The notes beneath the pieces were generated by a model, which did no database searches, had not been told where the DNA came from, and worked only from the letters and a program-made list of their open reading frames with translations. From contig NZ_WOBR01000011.1 of the NCBI RefSeq assembly GCF_009727955.1, forward strand, positions 62,001 through 126,000: DNA of 64,000 nt, read 5' to 3'. The stretch is from Aliivibrio fischeri. GTDB taxonomy: Bacteria > Pseudomonadota > Gammaproteobacteria > Enterobacterales > Vibrionaceae. This document shows, one piece after another, positions 1 to 8,162 of the stretch; the stretch's first letter is position 1, and each line of letters opens with the position of its first letter. The position numbers and the translations under genes were made by a program.

Positions 1-284
1 ATAAATTTCATGGTGGTACAGATTTAGAGCCCGTGTTGGAAAAATCAATTCAAATGATGCATGGGGATAAATATAAAAACGCAGATTTAGTGGTATTGTC
101 TGATTTTATTGCACCAACGCATTCAGAAAAAATAGATGCAATGGTAGGGGATTTGAAAAAACATCAGAACCGATTTCATGCGGTGTGTTTATCAAAATAT
201 GGAAATCCAGCATTAATGGCGATGTTTGACCACACATGGGCATATCATCCATCAATGCTAGGGAGACTAACGCAAATTCGCTAA
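1..284 (+). CDS. viaA: ViaA-like VWA-domain protein, C-terminal fragment
   Basis: Only the last 94 codons lie in the window; the open frame runs in from the left edge (first full codon at base 3). The fragment has the GGTDL element that in von Willebrand A folds carries a metal-site (MIDAS) threonine, then a hydrophobic strand ending in LSD (ADLVVLSDF) and a final FHAVCLSKYGNP segment, which matches the end of ViaA. ViaA works with the MoxR-type AAA+ ATPase RavA in Gammaproteobacteria and has been linked to respiratory complexes and aminoglycoside sensitivity; ravA would be expected just upstream, outside the window. The stop codon directly abuts the stop codon of the convergent gene, with no base between them. 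The ViaA assignment is by resemblance of a short fragment, so another VWA protein cannot be excluded. Confidence 0.7.
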   Translation, partial: KFHGGTDLEPVLEKSIQMMHGDKYKNADLVVLSDFIAPTHSEKIDAMVGDLKKHQNRFHAVCLSKYGNPALMAMFDHTWAYHPSMLGRLTQIR

Positions 285-527
285 TTAGTCTTCTTTCACG
301 AAACGTACTTTTGAAAAGCCAAGCTTTGTAAAGTAGCTGTGACGGAAATCTTTAACCGCACCAGGATTATTTGAGGCCATTTCAACTTGCTTTAACATAG
401 TATCGAAATCTGAGATATCAATACCTTCAGCAGCCGCTGCAGCTTCAAATGGGCCGTGAAATTCACGAAAAGAGAAAGGGATCTCTTTTGTTTCAGACTT
501 GTAAGTATAACGAACGATACGAGCCAT
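285..527 (-). CDS. Small conserved protein, DUF2960-like
   Basis: Encodes 80 residues starting MARIVRYTYK. I chose this ATG rather than one 11 codons upstream because a good ribosome site (CGGAG) lies 6 bases before it, and the longer version would begin inside the hairpin upstream. The protein is soluble, with no signal peptide or membrane segment, and has an Ala/Glu-rich centre. It resembles the uncharacterised DUF2960 family of Vibrio and relatives; that label is from memory. It follows the 145-residue gene upstream on the same strand across a 43-base gap containing a hairpin, so the two are probably co-transcribed. Function is unknown. Confidence 0.75.
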   Translation of the reverse strand: MARIVRYTYKSETKEIPFSFREFHGPFEAAAAAEGIDISDFDTMLKQVEMASNNPGAVKDFRHSYFTKLGFSKVRFVKED

Positions 528-539
528 TATTTCTCCGAA

Positions 540-565
540 AATGGATGGCGTTAACACCATCCATT
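540..565 (-). terminator. Hairpin between two co-directional small genes
   Basis: AATGGATGG (540-548) pairs perfectly with CCATCCATT (557-565) around an 8-base loop, in the gap between the 145-residue and 80-residue minus-strand genes. On the minus strand it is followed by only three T residues, so it is more likely an attenuator, partial terminator or RNA-stability element than a full stop. Confidence 0.55.
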
Positions 566-570
566 ATTAA

Positions 571-1008
571 TTATTTTTTGAAGATTTCAGCAAGCTCACG
601 CTTCATGATTGGGTCACGGCGAGCTTTTTTGATTTGCTTAACTAGATCTTTCACACAGTTATGTAAAACTTGATCAAGAAGTTGTGAACGGTATTCAGCT
701 TGAGCATCTTCGTCCATGTTTTCTGGTAGGTCTAAGTTTTCGAACTCAGCCATGAAATCATAACCAGCGTAGCTTTGGCTTAGAGAAACTAATGCGTGGA
801 ATTGCTCAAAGTTATCTAGAACTTTTTGAGCACTAGCTGGCATTGCATCCCAAGATTCACGAACGGCGATTTCAGCTACTTCGTGCACAGAAACAAGCAT
901 GTGCCACATTTCTTCAGGAACGTTTTCAAATTCGATAACTTTTTTAAGTTCAGGAGAGATCGTTTCTAGATCGATAGCTTCTTTTTGTGTGTTTTCAACT
1001 TCAGACAT
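571..1008 (-). CDS. Conserved acidic helical protein, DUF3069-like
   Basis: 145 residues, acidic at the N-terminus and basic at the C-terminus (KQIKKARRDPIMKRELAEIFKK region), apparently all helical with no signal peptide or membrane segment. It resembles the Gammaproteobacterial family DUF3069, of unknown function (label from memory). The ATG at 1006-1008 is preceded by a weak GAG ribosome site about 8-9 bases upstream. It is the first gene of a likely two-gene unit with the downstream DUF2960-like gene. Nothing in the sequence suggests an enzymatic role. Confidence 0.7.
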   Translation of the reverse strand: MSEVENTQKEAIDLETISPELKKVIEFENVPEEMWHMLVSVHEVAEIAVRESWDAMPASAQKVLDNFEQFHALVSLSQSYAGYDFMAEFENLDLPENMDEDAQAEYRSQLLDQVLHNCVKDLVKQIKKARRDPIMKRELAEIFKK

Positions 1009-1216
1009 GGGAATTTCTCGTCATATAAAAGGGAAATGGTAACTAGACCATCAGAAATGTCAATTTTATTCATTCCTATAAGGGACATTTGATAAGAAAT
1101 CGTGGTTTTAATAAGCGAAAAGCAGGAATCAACATCACATTTATCACCGTTTTTCATTAAAGAAACGATTATAAACGTCGATATCAAGAGTAGGAATTAT
1201 ATTACTCGGATTGATC

Positions 1217-1843
1217 ATGCTAAGACTTTTACCATTATTTGCTTCATTACTATTTGTTGGGTGTGCACCACAAGGAAGTAGTTTATTAGATACCGCACCA
1301 AAGACGAAAGAAGATGCACCGTTCCCTGATTTTGAAAATCCTGAAACCGCACCTGTTGAAGAAGTGGAAACGTCAGAAATGACACGTGCATTGACTGGAC
1401 CTAATGGTGAGTTAAAAGACGATGACATGCGACAAGTCGCTCAACAATTAACGAATATGGGTATTCAATATCACAAAGTAGGTAATGACCAACTGGTGAT
1501 AAGCATTCAAGAAAAAGTGCATTTTTCTAGCGCTAAAGCGGAATTAACGCCTCTAGCACGCTCACTACTTAATAAATTAATTGTCGTTATGGCGAGTAAA
1601 CCAGAGTTAGCTCTAGTACTTGATGGGCATACTGATGTAACTGGTGATCCGATTAAGAATCAGAACTTATCTGAACAACGCTCTAACGAAGTACGTCGCT
1701 ATTTACTAGCGAATAAACTAAATGCGAGTCAATTATACTCTCGAGGTTTTGGTGAATATCTGCCGTTATGTGATAACGATACGATTCTAGGTCGCAAATG
1801 TAACCGAAGAGTGGAAATCACCATCTTAAAAATTCACTGGTAA
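1217..1843 (+). CDS. OmpA-family peptidoglycan-associated lipoprotein
   Basis: Begins with a lipoprotein signal (MLRLLPLFASLLFVGC); Cys16 is the predicted lipidated residue and Ala follows it, which suits outer-membrane sorting. A linker of about 80 residues rich in Glu, Pro and Thr leads to an OmpA C-terminal domain (about residues 98-206) with the HTD motif, the NQNLSEQRSNEVRRYL helix and the CNRRVEITIL ending; the Asp and Arg of these motifs bind diaminopimelate in family members. A cysteine pair (CDN...CNRR) may form a local disulfide. The frame also has a TTG two codons earlier, but the ATG at 1217 has a GGA ribosome site at a suitable distance. It is monocistronic, ending at a strong terminator. 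It is not Pal itself as far as I can tell. Confidence 0.85.
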   Translation: MLRLLPLFASLLFVGCAPQGSSLLDTAPKTKEDAPFPDFENPETAPVEEVETSEMTRALTGPNGELKDDDMRQVAQQLTNMGIQYHKVGNDQLVISIQEKVHFSSAKAELTPLARSLLNKLIVVMASKPELALVLDGHTDVTGDPIKNQNLSEQRSNEVRRYLLANKLNASQLYSRGFGEYLPLCDNDTILGRKCNRRVEITILKIHW

Positions 1844-1853
1844 CAGTATAAAA

Positions 1854-1885
1854 AATGGCCCTCATTATTCGAGGGCCATTTTGTA
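1854..1885. terminator. Bidirectional rho-independent terminator
   Basis: AATGGCCCTC (1854-1863) pairs with GAGGGCCATT (1871-1880) around a 7-base loop, with A-rich and T-rich flanks. It lies between the convergent OmpA lipoprotein and CreA-like genes and can serve both. Confidence 0.85.
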
Positions 1886-1897
1886 GATATTTGTTAA

Positions 1898-2368
1898 TTA
1901 GTTAGCAGTAACAGGTTGTTCTACGTAAGCCTTTGTTCCCCACAATGGCACCGTTGATAAACTATGCTTAAAGCTGCCTTCTGTTTCTTTTGTTGTGTAT
2001 GACAAGTACAGTAATGTTTGGTTTTCAGCATCGTAAATACGTCTAACTTTCATTGATTTAAAGAAAATACTTTTAGATTGCTTGAAAACAACCTCACCAG
2101 ATTTACTTCTGTCAATTTGAGCGATCATTTCAGGTGTGATTTCACCTGTTTGACGACATGAGATAGAGCTGTCACTTGGATCAGAAAGACTTAAATTTGC
2201 TTCAACTGATGCGATGTGGCAAGTAACACCAGGGATCTTTTCATCATCCAAGTTTGAAATTTTAATGTCTTTCATGGTGAACATACCTAGTGATACATCA
2301 CCAACTTCGTTATCAGAACAAGCGCTAAGCATAGTTGTGATAGCAAGTGCAAAAATGATTTTTTTCAT
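1898..2368 (-). CDS. CreA-like lipoprotein
   Basis: 156 residues from the ATG at 2366-2368; an upstream in-frame ATG would add 14 residues before a clear lipoprotein signal (MKKIIFALAITTMLSAC) and is rejected. The mature part matches the CreA family along its length: VTCHIASVEA, SISCRQTGEI, GEVVFKQ, FKSMKVRRIYDA and a closing STVPLWG. E. coli CreA (157 residues) is periplasmic and of unknown biochemical role; here the lipobox LSAC predicts lipidation at Cys17, which E. coli CreA lacks. Two conserved cysteines probably form a disulfide. It stands alone, not beside creBCD, so a link to carbon-source signalling is not implied. Confidence 0.85.
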   Translation of the reverse strand: MKKIIFALAITTMLSACSDNEVGDVSLGMFTMKDIKISNLDDEKIPGVTCHIASVEANLSLSDPSDSSISCRQTGEITPEMIAQIDRSKSGEVVFKQSKSIFFKSMKVRRIYDAENQTLLYLSYTTKETEGSFKHSLSTVPLWGTKAYVEQPVTAN

Positions 2369-2532
2369 TAAAGATTCTCTGATTTTAAACGATATAGAAG
2401 AGTGTAGCATAAGGATGTCATCACTTTAGCATAAAGTAAGTAACCTTATGCATAAAAGCATTAATTGGATTTCTGAATTTAGGTGATATGTATTAGTATG
2501 CGTTGGATAAAATATATGAGTGGAGATATAAC

Positions 2533-2646
2533 TTGAAAAAACAAATGATTACTGTTGCTTTAATGGTTCTTTTATTAAGCGCTTGTAGCTCTCCATCCCA
2601 ACCACGCATGTGCGTTCCTGATTTTTGCAATATATGGGGTCAATGA
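2533..2646 (+). CDS. 37-residue small lipoprotein, TTG start
   Basis: A short open frame starting TTG (2533) with GGAG seven bases upstream encodes MKKQMITVALMVLLLSAC followed by about 20 residues. The lipobox LLSAC is clear and Cys18 would be the lipidated N-terminus of a mature peptide of only 20 residues, containing two further cysteines (in MCVPDFC). No known family is recognised. It is divergent from the CreA-like gene and is followed after about 95 bases by the DUF3010 gene. The coding call rests on the ribosome site plus an intact lipoprotein signal; expression is not shown. Confidence 0.65.
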   Translation: MKKQMITVALMVLLLSACSSPSQPRMCVPDFCNIWGQ

Positions 2647-2741
2647 TTCAAGTTAGATTGCTTTTATCTTCGATTCAACGTATCAATCTCATCAATTTAA
2701 GCCTATAATCAACGGGTTCAAGACATTGTTAGGATTTTAGA

Positions 2742-3164
2742 ATGAAAGTATGTGGCGTAGAGCTTAAAGGTAATGAAGCAATCATCTGTTTAATCAATAA
2801 ATCAGATGGCATGATCGACTTACCTGATTGTCGAGTAGCTAAATTTGATATTGTTGAGCCATCAAAAACGGAATCAATCCGTGATTTTCAATTTAAATTT
2901 AAAAAATTAATGCAAGATTACCAAGTTGAAACGGTTGTTATCAAAGAACGTTTAATGAAAGGTAAATTTGCAGGTGGTGCTGTTGGCTTTAAATTAGAAG
3001 CTGCAATTCAACTTATTGAAGATGTTGAAGTAGAAGTTCTTAGCGCTGCTGATCAAAAAGCAAGCCTGAAACGTGCACCAGAAATGATTCGCGTAAAAGA
3101 AATTGGCCTAAAAGGCTACCAGCAAGATGCCTACGAAACAGGTTATGCATTTTTGAATTTCTAA
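2742..3164 (+). CDS. DUF3010 family protein
   Basis: 140 residues opening MKVCGVELKGNEAIICLI, the characteristic start of the DUF3010 family found in Vibrio and related Gammaproteobacteria. The alternating strands and conserved acidic position in the first strand (GVEL), with VETVVIKERL in the middle, look like an RNase H-type fold; that structural reading is an inference. No signal peptide or membrane segment. The gene ends at a strong terminator, so it forms its own unit. Biological role unknown. Confidence 0.8.
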   Translation: MKVCGVELKGNEAIICLINKSDGMIDLPDCRVAKFDIVEPSKTESIRDFQFKFKKLMQDYQVETVVIKERLMKGKFAGGAVGFKLEAAIQLIEDVEVEVLSAADQKASLKRAPEMIRVKEIGLKGYQQDAYETGYAFLNF

Positions 3165-3172
3165 TTTAAATT

Positions 3173-3197
3173 AAAGGATGGGGTACCATCCTTTTTT
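3173..3197 (+). terminator. Rho-independent terminator after the DUF3010 gene
   Basis: AAAGGATGG (3173-3181) pairs with CCATCCTTT (3186-3194) around a GGTA tetraloop and is followed by a T run. The next gene starts only 10 bases after it, so its promoter or ribosome site must sit in or beside the hairpin, or transcription reads through. Confidence 0.8.
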
Positions 3198-3206
3198 GTA
3201 GGTGAT

Positions 3207-3692
3207 ATGAGTAGCGAAACATTCAACAAGAACAAGTTATCTTGGTTGGCAGAACAGGTAAATGTTGATTTCCCAACGCCTGAAAGTCTTAGAGGTAAAG
3301 ATATCTATCTAAGTCAAAATCCATGTGTACCAACTAAGCTTGAATTTGTTAATTCAAATATCTCTGATGGTGTATTTGTTTTACCTGTTACAGAACATAG
3401 GCTTACTATTCGTTGGGCAATGATTGTTGCAAAACAATGGGATAAAGAATATGACGATGTACTTGAGTTTTTGACTCAAATCGAATTGTCAGAAGAATAT
3501 CAGTTATTTGTTGCTTTAAATGGAATGATGCCAATTGCTGCGTGTTTATCGCAAGTTATTGATGGCGAACTATTTATTTCAGATATCGTTATTACGGATA
3601 ATACCCTTGATGTTGATGGATTCTTAGGATCTGTAATGGAGCAACAATCAAGTTTACATGGGACTACTTTTACAACTTGTATTAAAGCCTAA
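3207..3692 (+). CDS. Conserved hypothetical protein, possibly GNAT-like
   Basis: 161 residues, cytoplasmic, acidic. I do not recognise a family with certainty. The segment YQLFVALNGMMPIAACLSQV followed by a strand FISDIVI resembles strands 4-5 of a GNAT acetyltransferase fold, but no clear acetyl-CoA loop (Q/RxxGxG/A) follows, so any acetyltransferase activity is doubtful. The ATG at 3207 is preceded by TAGGTGAT, a usable ribosome site overlapping the tail of the upstream terminator. The HD-GYP gene starts 22 bases after it on the same strand, so the two may be co-transcribed. Confidence 0.7.
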   Translation: MSSETFNKNKLSWLAEQVNVDFPTPESLRGKDIYLSQNPCVPTKLEFVNSNISDGVFVLPVTEHRLTIRWAMIVAKQWDKEYDDVLEFLTQIELSEEYQLFVALNGMMPIAACLSQVIDGELFISDIVITDNTLDVDGFLGSVMEQQSSLHGTTFTTCIKA

Positions 3693-3714
3693 TACATCTT
3701 CAGAGTCTTGAAAC

Positions 3715-5460
3715 ATGCGTCATTACCTATCTCTAGTTTGTGGTTTTGTTTTTTTATTTGCACCAATTAGTTTGTTTGCACATGAAATGAAACCACTGAA
3801 TATACTTGTGTTGCATTCATATAGCCCATCTTATGAATGGACAATGAATATACAACAGGGGATTTCAGAATCCATTGCTAAAGTTGATAGGAATGTTCGA
3901 CTTTCTGTTGAGTACATGGATTCTAAGCGTGTAAACGGTAATGACTACAAAGCGCAATATTTAACATACTTGAAGCACAAATACTCGGAAGGGTATTTTG
4001 ATGCGATCATTGCCTCGGATGATAATGCACTTAATTTCTTAATTAAAAACGCAAACAAAACTTTTCCTAAGTTACCTATCGTTGCTGTAGGTATCAATAA
4101 TCTGTCAATCGATTTAGCTGATATAGAAGATAGAACAACTGTCTACTATGAACGCGATCATATTGTTAAAAATTTAAAACTTTCACAATCTCTGTTTCCT
4201 GATAGAAAAACTGTTTATCTGTTTAGCGATAACAGCTTGACCTCCCAACTAGTAAGACAACAATTCATAGAAGATGCTAAGGTATTTCCTAACCTTACAA
4301 TTAAAATTATTGATGATTTATCTTTAAAAGAAGCTGAGCAGTTTTTGGAAAAAGCGGGCGATGACTCGGTTGCGTTTTTAACTCATTTTAATACTGAATT
4401 AAAAAAAGGTAATTACTATGACTACGGTGCCATTGCTTCTATTTTATCTAAAAAAAGTAATATTCCTATTTTTGTATTTTGGGAACACTACATTGGATAT
4501 GGCGTATTAGGTGGTTATGTTAACCGTTCATATGCTTTAGGGATCCAATCCATTTTATCGCTATCAAATAAACTTCATTTTACGGTTAACGAAAAAGTAT
4601 CAGCATATCCTGTAGCATGGGAAGGTTATGTATTTGACTATGGGATAGTAGATAAATTTAATATAGATAGAGACGATCTACCTTATGCTTCAAGCATTGT
4701 TAATGAGCCTGAATCATACTTATATAAAAACAGAAATATCATATCCGTAACAGCTCTGCTTATCATTATGATGTTAGGGATAATTGTTACTCAGTATATT
4801 GCGATTTTACGTAAAAAAGAATTAGACGAAAATAAAACACATATTCTCAAATTACAAAAGAAGACATTGAACGTCCAAAAAGAGATGATCAACGTCCTTG
4901 GAGAGGCAATTGAAACTCGTTCTGGTGAAACGGGAAATCACGTAAAGCGTGTCGCAAAAATGTCTTCCTTGCTTGGACGTTTATATGAACTACCACAATC
5001 AGAATATAAATTACTTGAAGTTATTAGCCCTATGCATGATGTGGGTAAAATAGGGATTCCTGAAGCTATTTTAGATAAACCGGGAAAGCTCACTTTAGAA
5101 GAAAGAACAATTATCGAGACTCATACGGTTATGGGATACAAACTATTGATGTCTGGTGATGGAGAAATAATGCAATCAGCGGCTCGAATTGCATTAGAAC
5201 ACCATGAAAGATGGGATGGAAAAGGGTACCCAAACCAGTTAAAAGGTGAAGAAATCCATATTTTTGCAAGAATAACAGCCATTGTTGATGTGTTTGATGC
5301 TCTTATGAGTAAACGTTGTTATAAAGAAGCATGGCCATTAGAAAGAGTTATTGAGTTGTTTAAACGAGAACGAGGCCGACAATTTGATCCGGACTTGTCT
5401 CAATTATTTCTAGATAACATATACAGTTTTATTGATATTCGACTTGAATACCCAGACTAA
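3715..5460 (+). CDS. HD-GYP c-di-GMP phosphodiesterase with periplasmic sensor
   Basis: 581 residues: signal peptide or N-terminal anchor (1-23), a periplasmic region (about 27-320) that resembles ABC substrate-binding proteins of the PF04392 type (starting NILVLHSYSPSYEWT), one membrane helix (about 343-365), a short coiled linker, then an HD-GYP domain (about 385-575). The metal-site motifs are intact: His441-Asp442 in SPMHDVGKIGIP and HHERWDGKGYP near residue 500. HD-GYP enzymes hydrolyse c-di-GMP to pGpG or GMP, so this is predicted to lower c-di-GMP in response to a periplasmic ligand, perhaps an aromatic or amino-acid-like compound as for PF04392 relatives; the ligand is unknown. It is followed by a strong terminator. 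Confidence 0.88.
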   Translation: MRHYLSLVCGFVFLFAPISLFAHEMKPLNILVLHSYSPSYEWTMNIQQGISESIAKVDRNVRLSVEYMDSKRVNGNDYKAQYLTYLKHKYSEGYFDAIIASDDNALNFLIKNANKTFPKLPIVAVGINNLSIDLADIEDRTTVYYERDHIVKNLKLSQSLFPDRKTVYLFSDNSLTSQLVRQQFIEDAKVFPNLTIKIIDDLSLKEAEQFLEKAGDDSVAFLTHFNTELKKGNYYDYGAIASILSKKSNIPIFVFWEHYIGYGVLGGYVNRSYALGIQSILSLSNKLHFTVNEKVSAYPVAWEGYVFDYGIVDKFNIDRDDLPYASSIVNEPESYLYKNRNIISVTALLIIMMLGIIVTQYIAILRKKELDENKTHILKLQKKTLNVQKEMINVLGEAIETRSGETGNHVKRVAKMSSLLGRLYELPQSEYKLLEVISPMHDVGKIGIPEAILDKPGKLTLEERTIIETHTVMGYKLLMSGDGEIMQSAARIALEHHERWDGKGYPNQLKGEEIHIFARITAIVDVFDALMSKRCYKEAWPLERVIELFKRERGRQFDPDLSQLFLDNIYSFIDIRLEYPD

Positions 5461-5497
5461 AAATAAAGTTAACAAAAGCAAGTTAACTTCTTGGCAT

Positions 5498-5536
5498 AAA
5501 AAAAGCCCTAACTCCATGAGAGCTAGGGCTTTTTTC
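5498..5536. terminator. Bidirectional rho-independent terminator
   Basis: AAAAAAGCCCTA and TAGGGCTTTTTT pair around an imperfect inner stem (CTC/GAG). The hairpin lies between the convergent HD-GYP and gltS genes and has A/T runs on both sides. Confidence 0.85.
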
Positions 5537-5546
5537 TTGGTTTTTC

Positions 5547-6770
5547 TTACCCGATAAAACTGATGTAAGTTTGTAAAATAATCAAATTTACGATATCAAT
5601 AAAGAAAGCACCAACAATTGGAACGACCATAAATGCTTGTGGAGAAGGGCCGAAGCGAGAAACTAATGAACCCATGTTCATTACCGCTGTAGGTGTAGCT
5701 CCAAGACCAAAACCACAATGACCACCAGCCATAACCGCTGCATCATAATTTGAACCCATTACTCTGAAGGTCACAAAATATGAGAATAATGCAAGTACAA
5801 CAGTTTGAATAGAAAGAATGATAAGTAATGGAATTGCTAAGTCAAAGATATTCCACAGCTTAAGACTCATCAAAGCCATTGCTAAAAACAGCGCTAATGA
5901 AACTGTACCTAAAATATCGACTGTTTCAGTATCTATTTTATGCACTTTAGTGACTTCGGTAATATTTGTAATGAACACACCAATGAATAGAGCGTATACA
6001 AAATCAGGTATTTTTAACCATGCGATGTCAAATGTTGCGATGAAATCACCAAGATGACCAGCACCAACTACACAAAGCAGTAACACAAATAATGTCTCGA
6101 TCACTTTTTTTGCGGTTACTTTTTCTTCTTCACGTTCATTGTAGGTAACAACTTCAGGGAAGCGTGAATGTGTATCAACGCCAGTGCCGTATTCTGATTC
6201 TAAATTATGCTTATGAATTAATTTTTGTGCGATAGGGCTACCAATTAATCCACCCATGATTAAACCAAATGTAGCTGAAGCCATTGCAAGCTCAAGCGTA
6301 TTTAAATGGTATGTCTCAGCAAATGTATGTGACCAAGCTGCACCTGTACCATGACCGCCAGATAGTGTAATTGAACCTGCGATTAAACCCATAAGAGGGT
6401 CAAGTCCCATTAAGCTAGCAAGGCTGACGCCAATACCATTTTGAATAATGATATAAACAGAAGCTACAGCAAGGAAGATAAATACTTTACTTCCGCCTTT
6501 AATTAATTGTTTGTAGTTTGCAGCAAGTCCGACTGTACTAAAGAACATCAACATGAATGTGCTTTGTAATGGCAGTGAGAACTTTAAGTTGATCCCTTGG
6601 AAATGTAGGATCGTAATGAAAAAAGCTACGATTAACCCACCTACAATTGGCTCTGGGATATTGTATTTTTTGAATAGTACGACTTTTGAATTGATCAAGT
6701 GGCCGAGGAATAACACGGCAATTGCAATTAAAAATGATTCAAGCGCACCAATAGATAGAGTGTGTGACAT
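5547..6770 (-). CDS. gltS: Sodium/glutamate symporter GltS
   Basis: 407 residues, close to the usual GltS length (401 in E. coli), with about 10-12 hydrophobic segments in two inverted halves. Family motifs include KYNIPEPIVGGL near the N-terminus, SGGHGTGAAW in the first pore loop and the matching GGHCGFGLGATPTAVMNM loop in the second half; these paired Gly-rich loops form the substrate path in the family. GltS imports L-glutamate with sodium across the inner membrane. A hydrophilic stretch of about 40 residues near 190-230 is the central cytoplasmic loop. The ATG at 6768-6770 has an AGGAG site upstream. Stands as its own unit between a terminator and an AT-rich leader. Confidence 0.95.
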   Translation of the reverse strand: MSHTLSIGALESFLIAIAVLFLGHLINSKVVLFKKYNIPEPIVGGLIVAFFITILHFQGINLKFSLPLQSTFMLMFFSTVGLAANYKQLIKGGSKVFIFLAVASVYIIIQNGIGVSLASLMGLDPLMGLIAGSITLSGGHGTGAAWSHTFAETYHLNTLELAMASATFGLIMGGLIGSPIAQKLIHKHNLESEYGTGVDTHSRFPEVVTYNEREEEKVTAKKVIETLFVLLLCVVGAGHLGDFIATFDIAWLKIPDFVYALFIGVFITNITEVTKVHKIDTETVDILGTVSLALFLAMALMSLKLWNIFDLAIPLLIILSIQTVVLALFSYFVTFRVMGSNYDAAVMAGGHCGFGLGATPTAVMNMGSLVSRFGPSPQAFMVVPIVGAFFIDIVNLIILQTYISFIG

Positions 6771-6990
6771 AGTACTCCTAAGTTGAAATATCTAATTTAT
6801 AGTTTCGTCCACAATTTTAAATTATGCGAAAATAAATGAAGAATACATGTATTTTAATGCATTCTTAATCTAGATATTGTCTGATTTCAGGGACTGATAG
6901 TATCATTTTTATTAATAGAGTTGGGTTAGCGCATGGTAAAACATATGAATGCACTGTTAATATTGAAAATAAGTATGAAAAATTTGGTTG

Positions 6991-7986
6991 CTATTCATCG
7001 TAAAAAAGTACAATGCTGCCGCCGCGTAGGGCGCTACCCACGTTAAATGTGAAGCCGATTCCAACATTATCAACTAAAGAAATCCACTTTCTCGTATCGA
7101 TTAACCATGCAATATTGAACTCATAATAAAAGTCGGTTCCAAGTGGTTCATTTGCGTCTCCACCAAGATCAACTCGTTTGGCTTTTAGGTATAAAACTTG
7201 TGCTAAACGATTCCAATGTGCCATGTTATATCGCAGTTGAATGCTGTTTACGAAACGCCAAACCTCAGGATTTGCATCAGAGCTGTAATCTGATGAGCCA
7301 CCAAAACCTTGTCCATAAGCATAGTGGTAACTATTGTTAAAACGCCATTCACCCCAATCGGTTTCTTTTTTATATTGGAAGGTAATTTTGGGTTCAATAA
7401 TGAACGCATTACTTGATACGTTGTAGTACAAACCGTCTAAAACGGGAGCGAAACTCTGACTGAAATCAGAATTGTAAGTATGAGTGTTTCTATAATGCAT
7501 TAAATGAAACGCATTACCGACAGAAATGGTCCAATTCTCATAGAAATCGTAGTTTTGTGCGTATTCTGCATATAAACCAAATATTTCATCTAAATCAGAA
7601 TCAGGGGAGCTTTTATCTTTGAACTCGACATCAATATCTGTATTAACATATGAAGCTCTTACTGTGAGTTCATGTGACCAACGAGAGTCAGGATCTTCAG
7701 TGAGTTCAAAAGTATAAGGTAAAGAATATACCGTCATTTGGTTACGCAGCTGAATGGAATCATTGCTGCCTAAGCCATTATCAGGGTTATTTTCATCTTT
7801 AGATAAATAGCGGTTTGGGTTGAAGTCAGCAATACCGAAAGTGATCATATTACTGTCTGATAAAACTAATGATGTAGCGAAGGCTTCTTCAAATTGGCTT
7901 GCAGGAGTAAAGTTACGGGCTTCCGCTTTATCGTATGCTAAATAAAGCAATATCATAACAAGCAGTGAAGGACGTAGCCTTATCAT
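6991..7986 (-). CDS. Outer-membrane beta-barrel protein
   Basis: 331 residues with a signal peptide (about 1-23, ending AEA) and a mature part of alternating polar/aromatic strands (for example WTISVGNAFHLMHY, WRFNNSYHYAYGQGF and a closing GGSIVLFYDE), typical of an integral outer-membrane barrel. It resembles the Vibrio proteins annotated as solitary outer-membrane autotransporter barrel domains (Omp_AT), which lack a passenger; that family name is from memory. Acidic loops (about residues 60-75 and 115-130) would face outward. It lies upstream of gltS on the same strand, about 220 bases away, and is probably separately transcribed. Function is unknown. Confidence 0.75.
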   Translation of the reverse strand: MIRLRPSLLVMILLYLAYDKAEARNFTPASQFEEAFATSLVLSDSNMITFGIADFNPNRYLSKDENNPDNGLGSNDSIQLRNQMTVYSLPYTFELTEDPDSRWSHELTVRASYVNTDIDVEFKDKSSPDSDLDEIFGLYAEYAQNYDFYENWTISVGNAFHLMHYRNTHTYNSDFSQSFAPVLDGLYYNVSSNAFIIEPKITFQYKKETDWGEWRFNNSYHYAYGQGFGGSSDYSSDANPEVWRFVNSIQLRYNMAHWNRLAQVLYLKAKRVDLGGDANEPLGTDFYYEFNIAWLIDTRKWISLVDNVGIGFTFNVGSALRGGSIVLFYDE

Positions 7987-8110
7987 TCGTTTATAACCTT
8001 ATATCGTTAATTTATAAATATCTAGATACAATTTAGTTCAAAATCAAGTATTAATCTACTTTAAATCAGTATCTTAAATGATAATCGAGATAAAATTATT
8101 CCAGGTAAGA

Positions 8111-8144
8111 TAAACACGCTACATGAACGTTAGCAGCGTGTTTA
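8111..8144 (-). terminator. Hairpin after the ABC exporter gene
   Basis: TAAACACGCT (8111-8120) pairs with AGCGTGTTTA (8135-8144). On the minus strand it starts 18 bases after the exporter stop codon and is followed by a weak T tract, so it is the likely terminator. Confidence 0.65.
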
Positions 8145-8162
8145 TTTATCTTAGAACTTATG

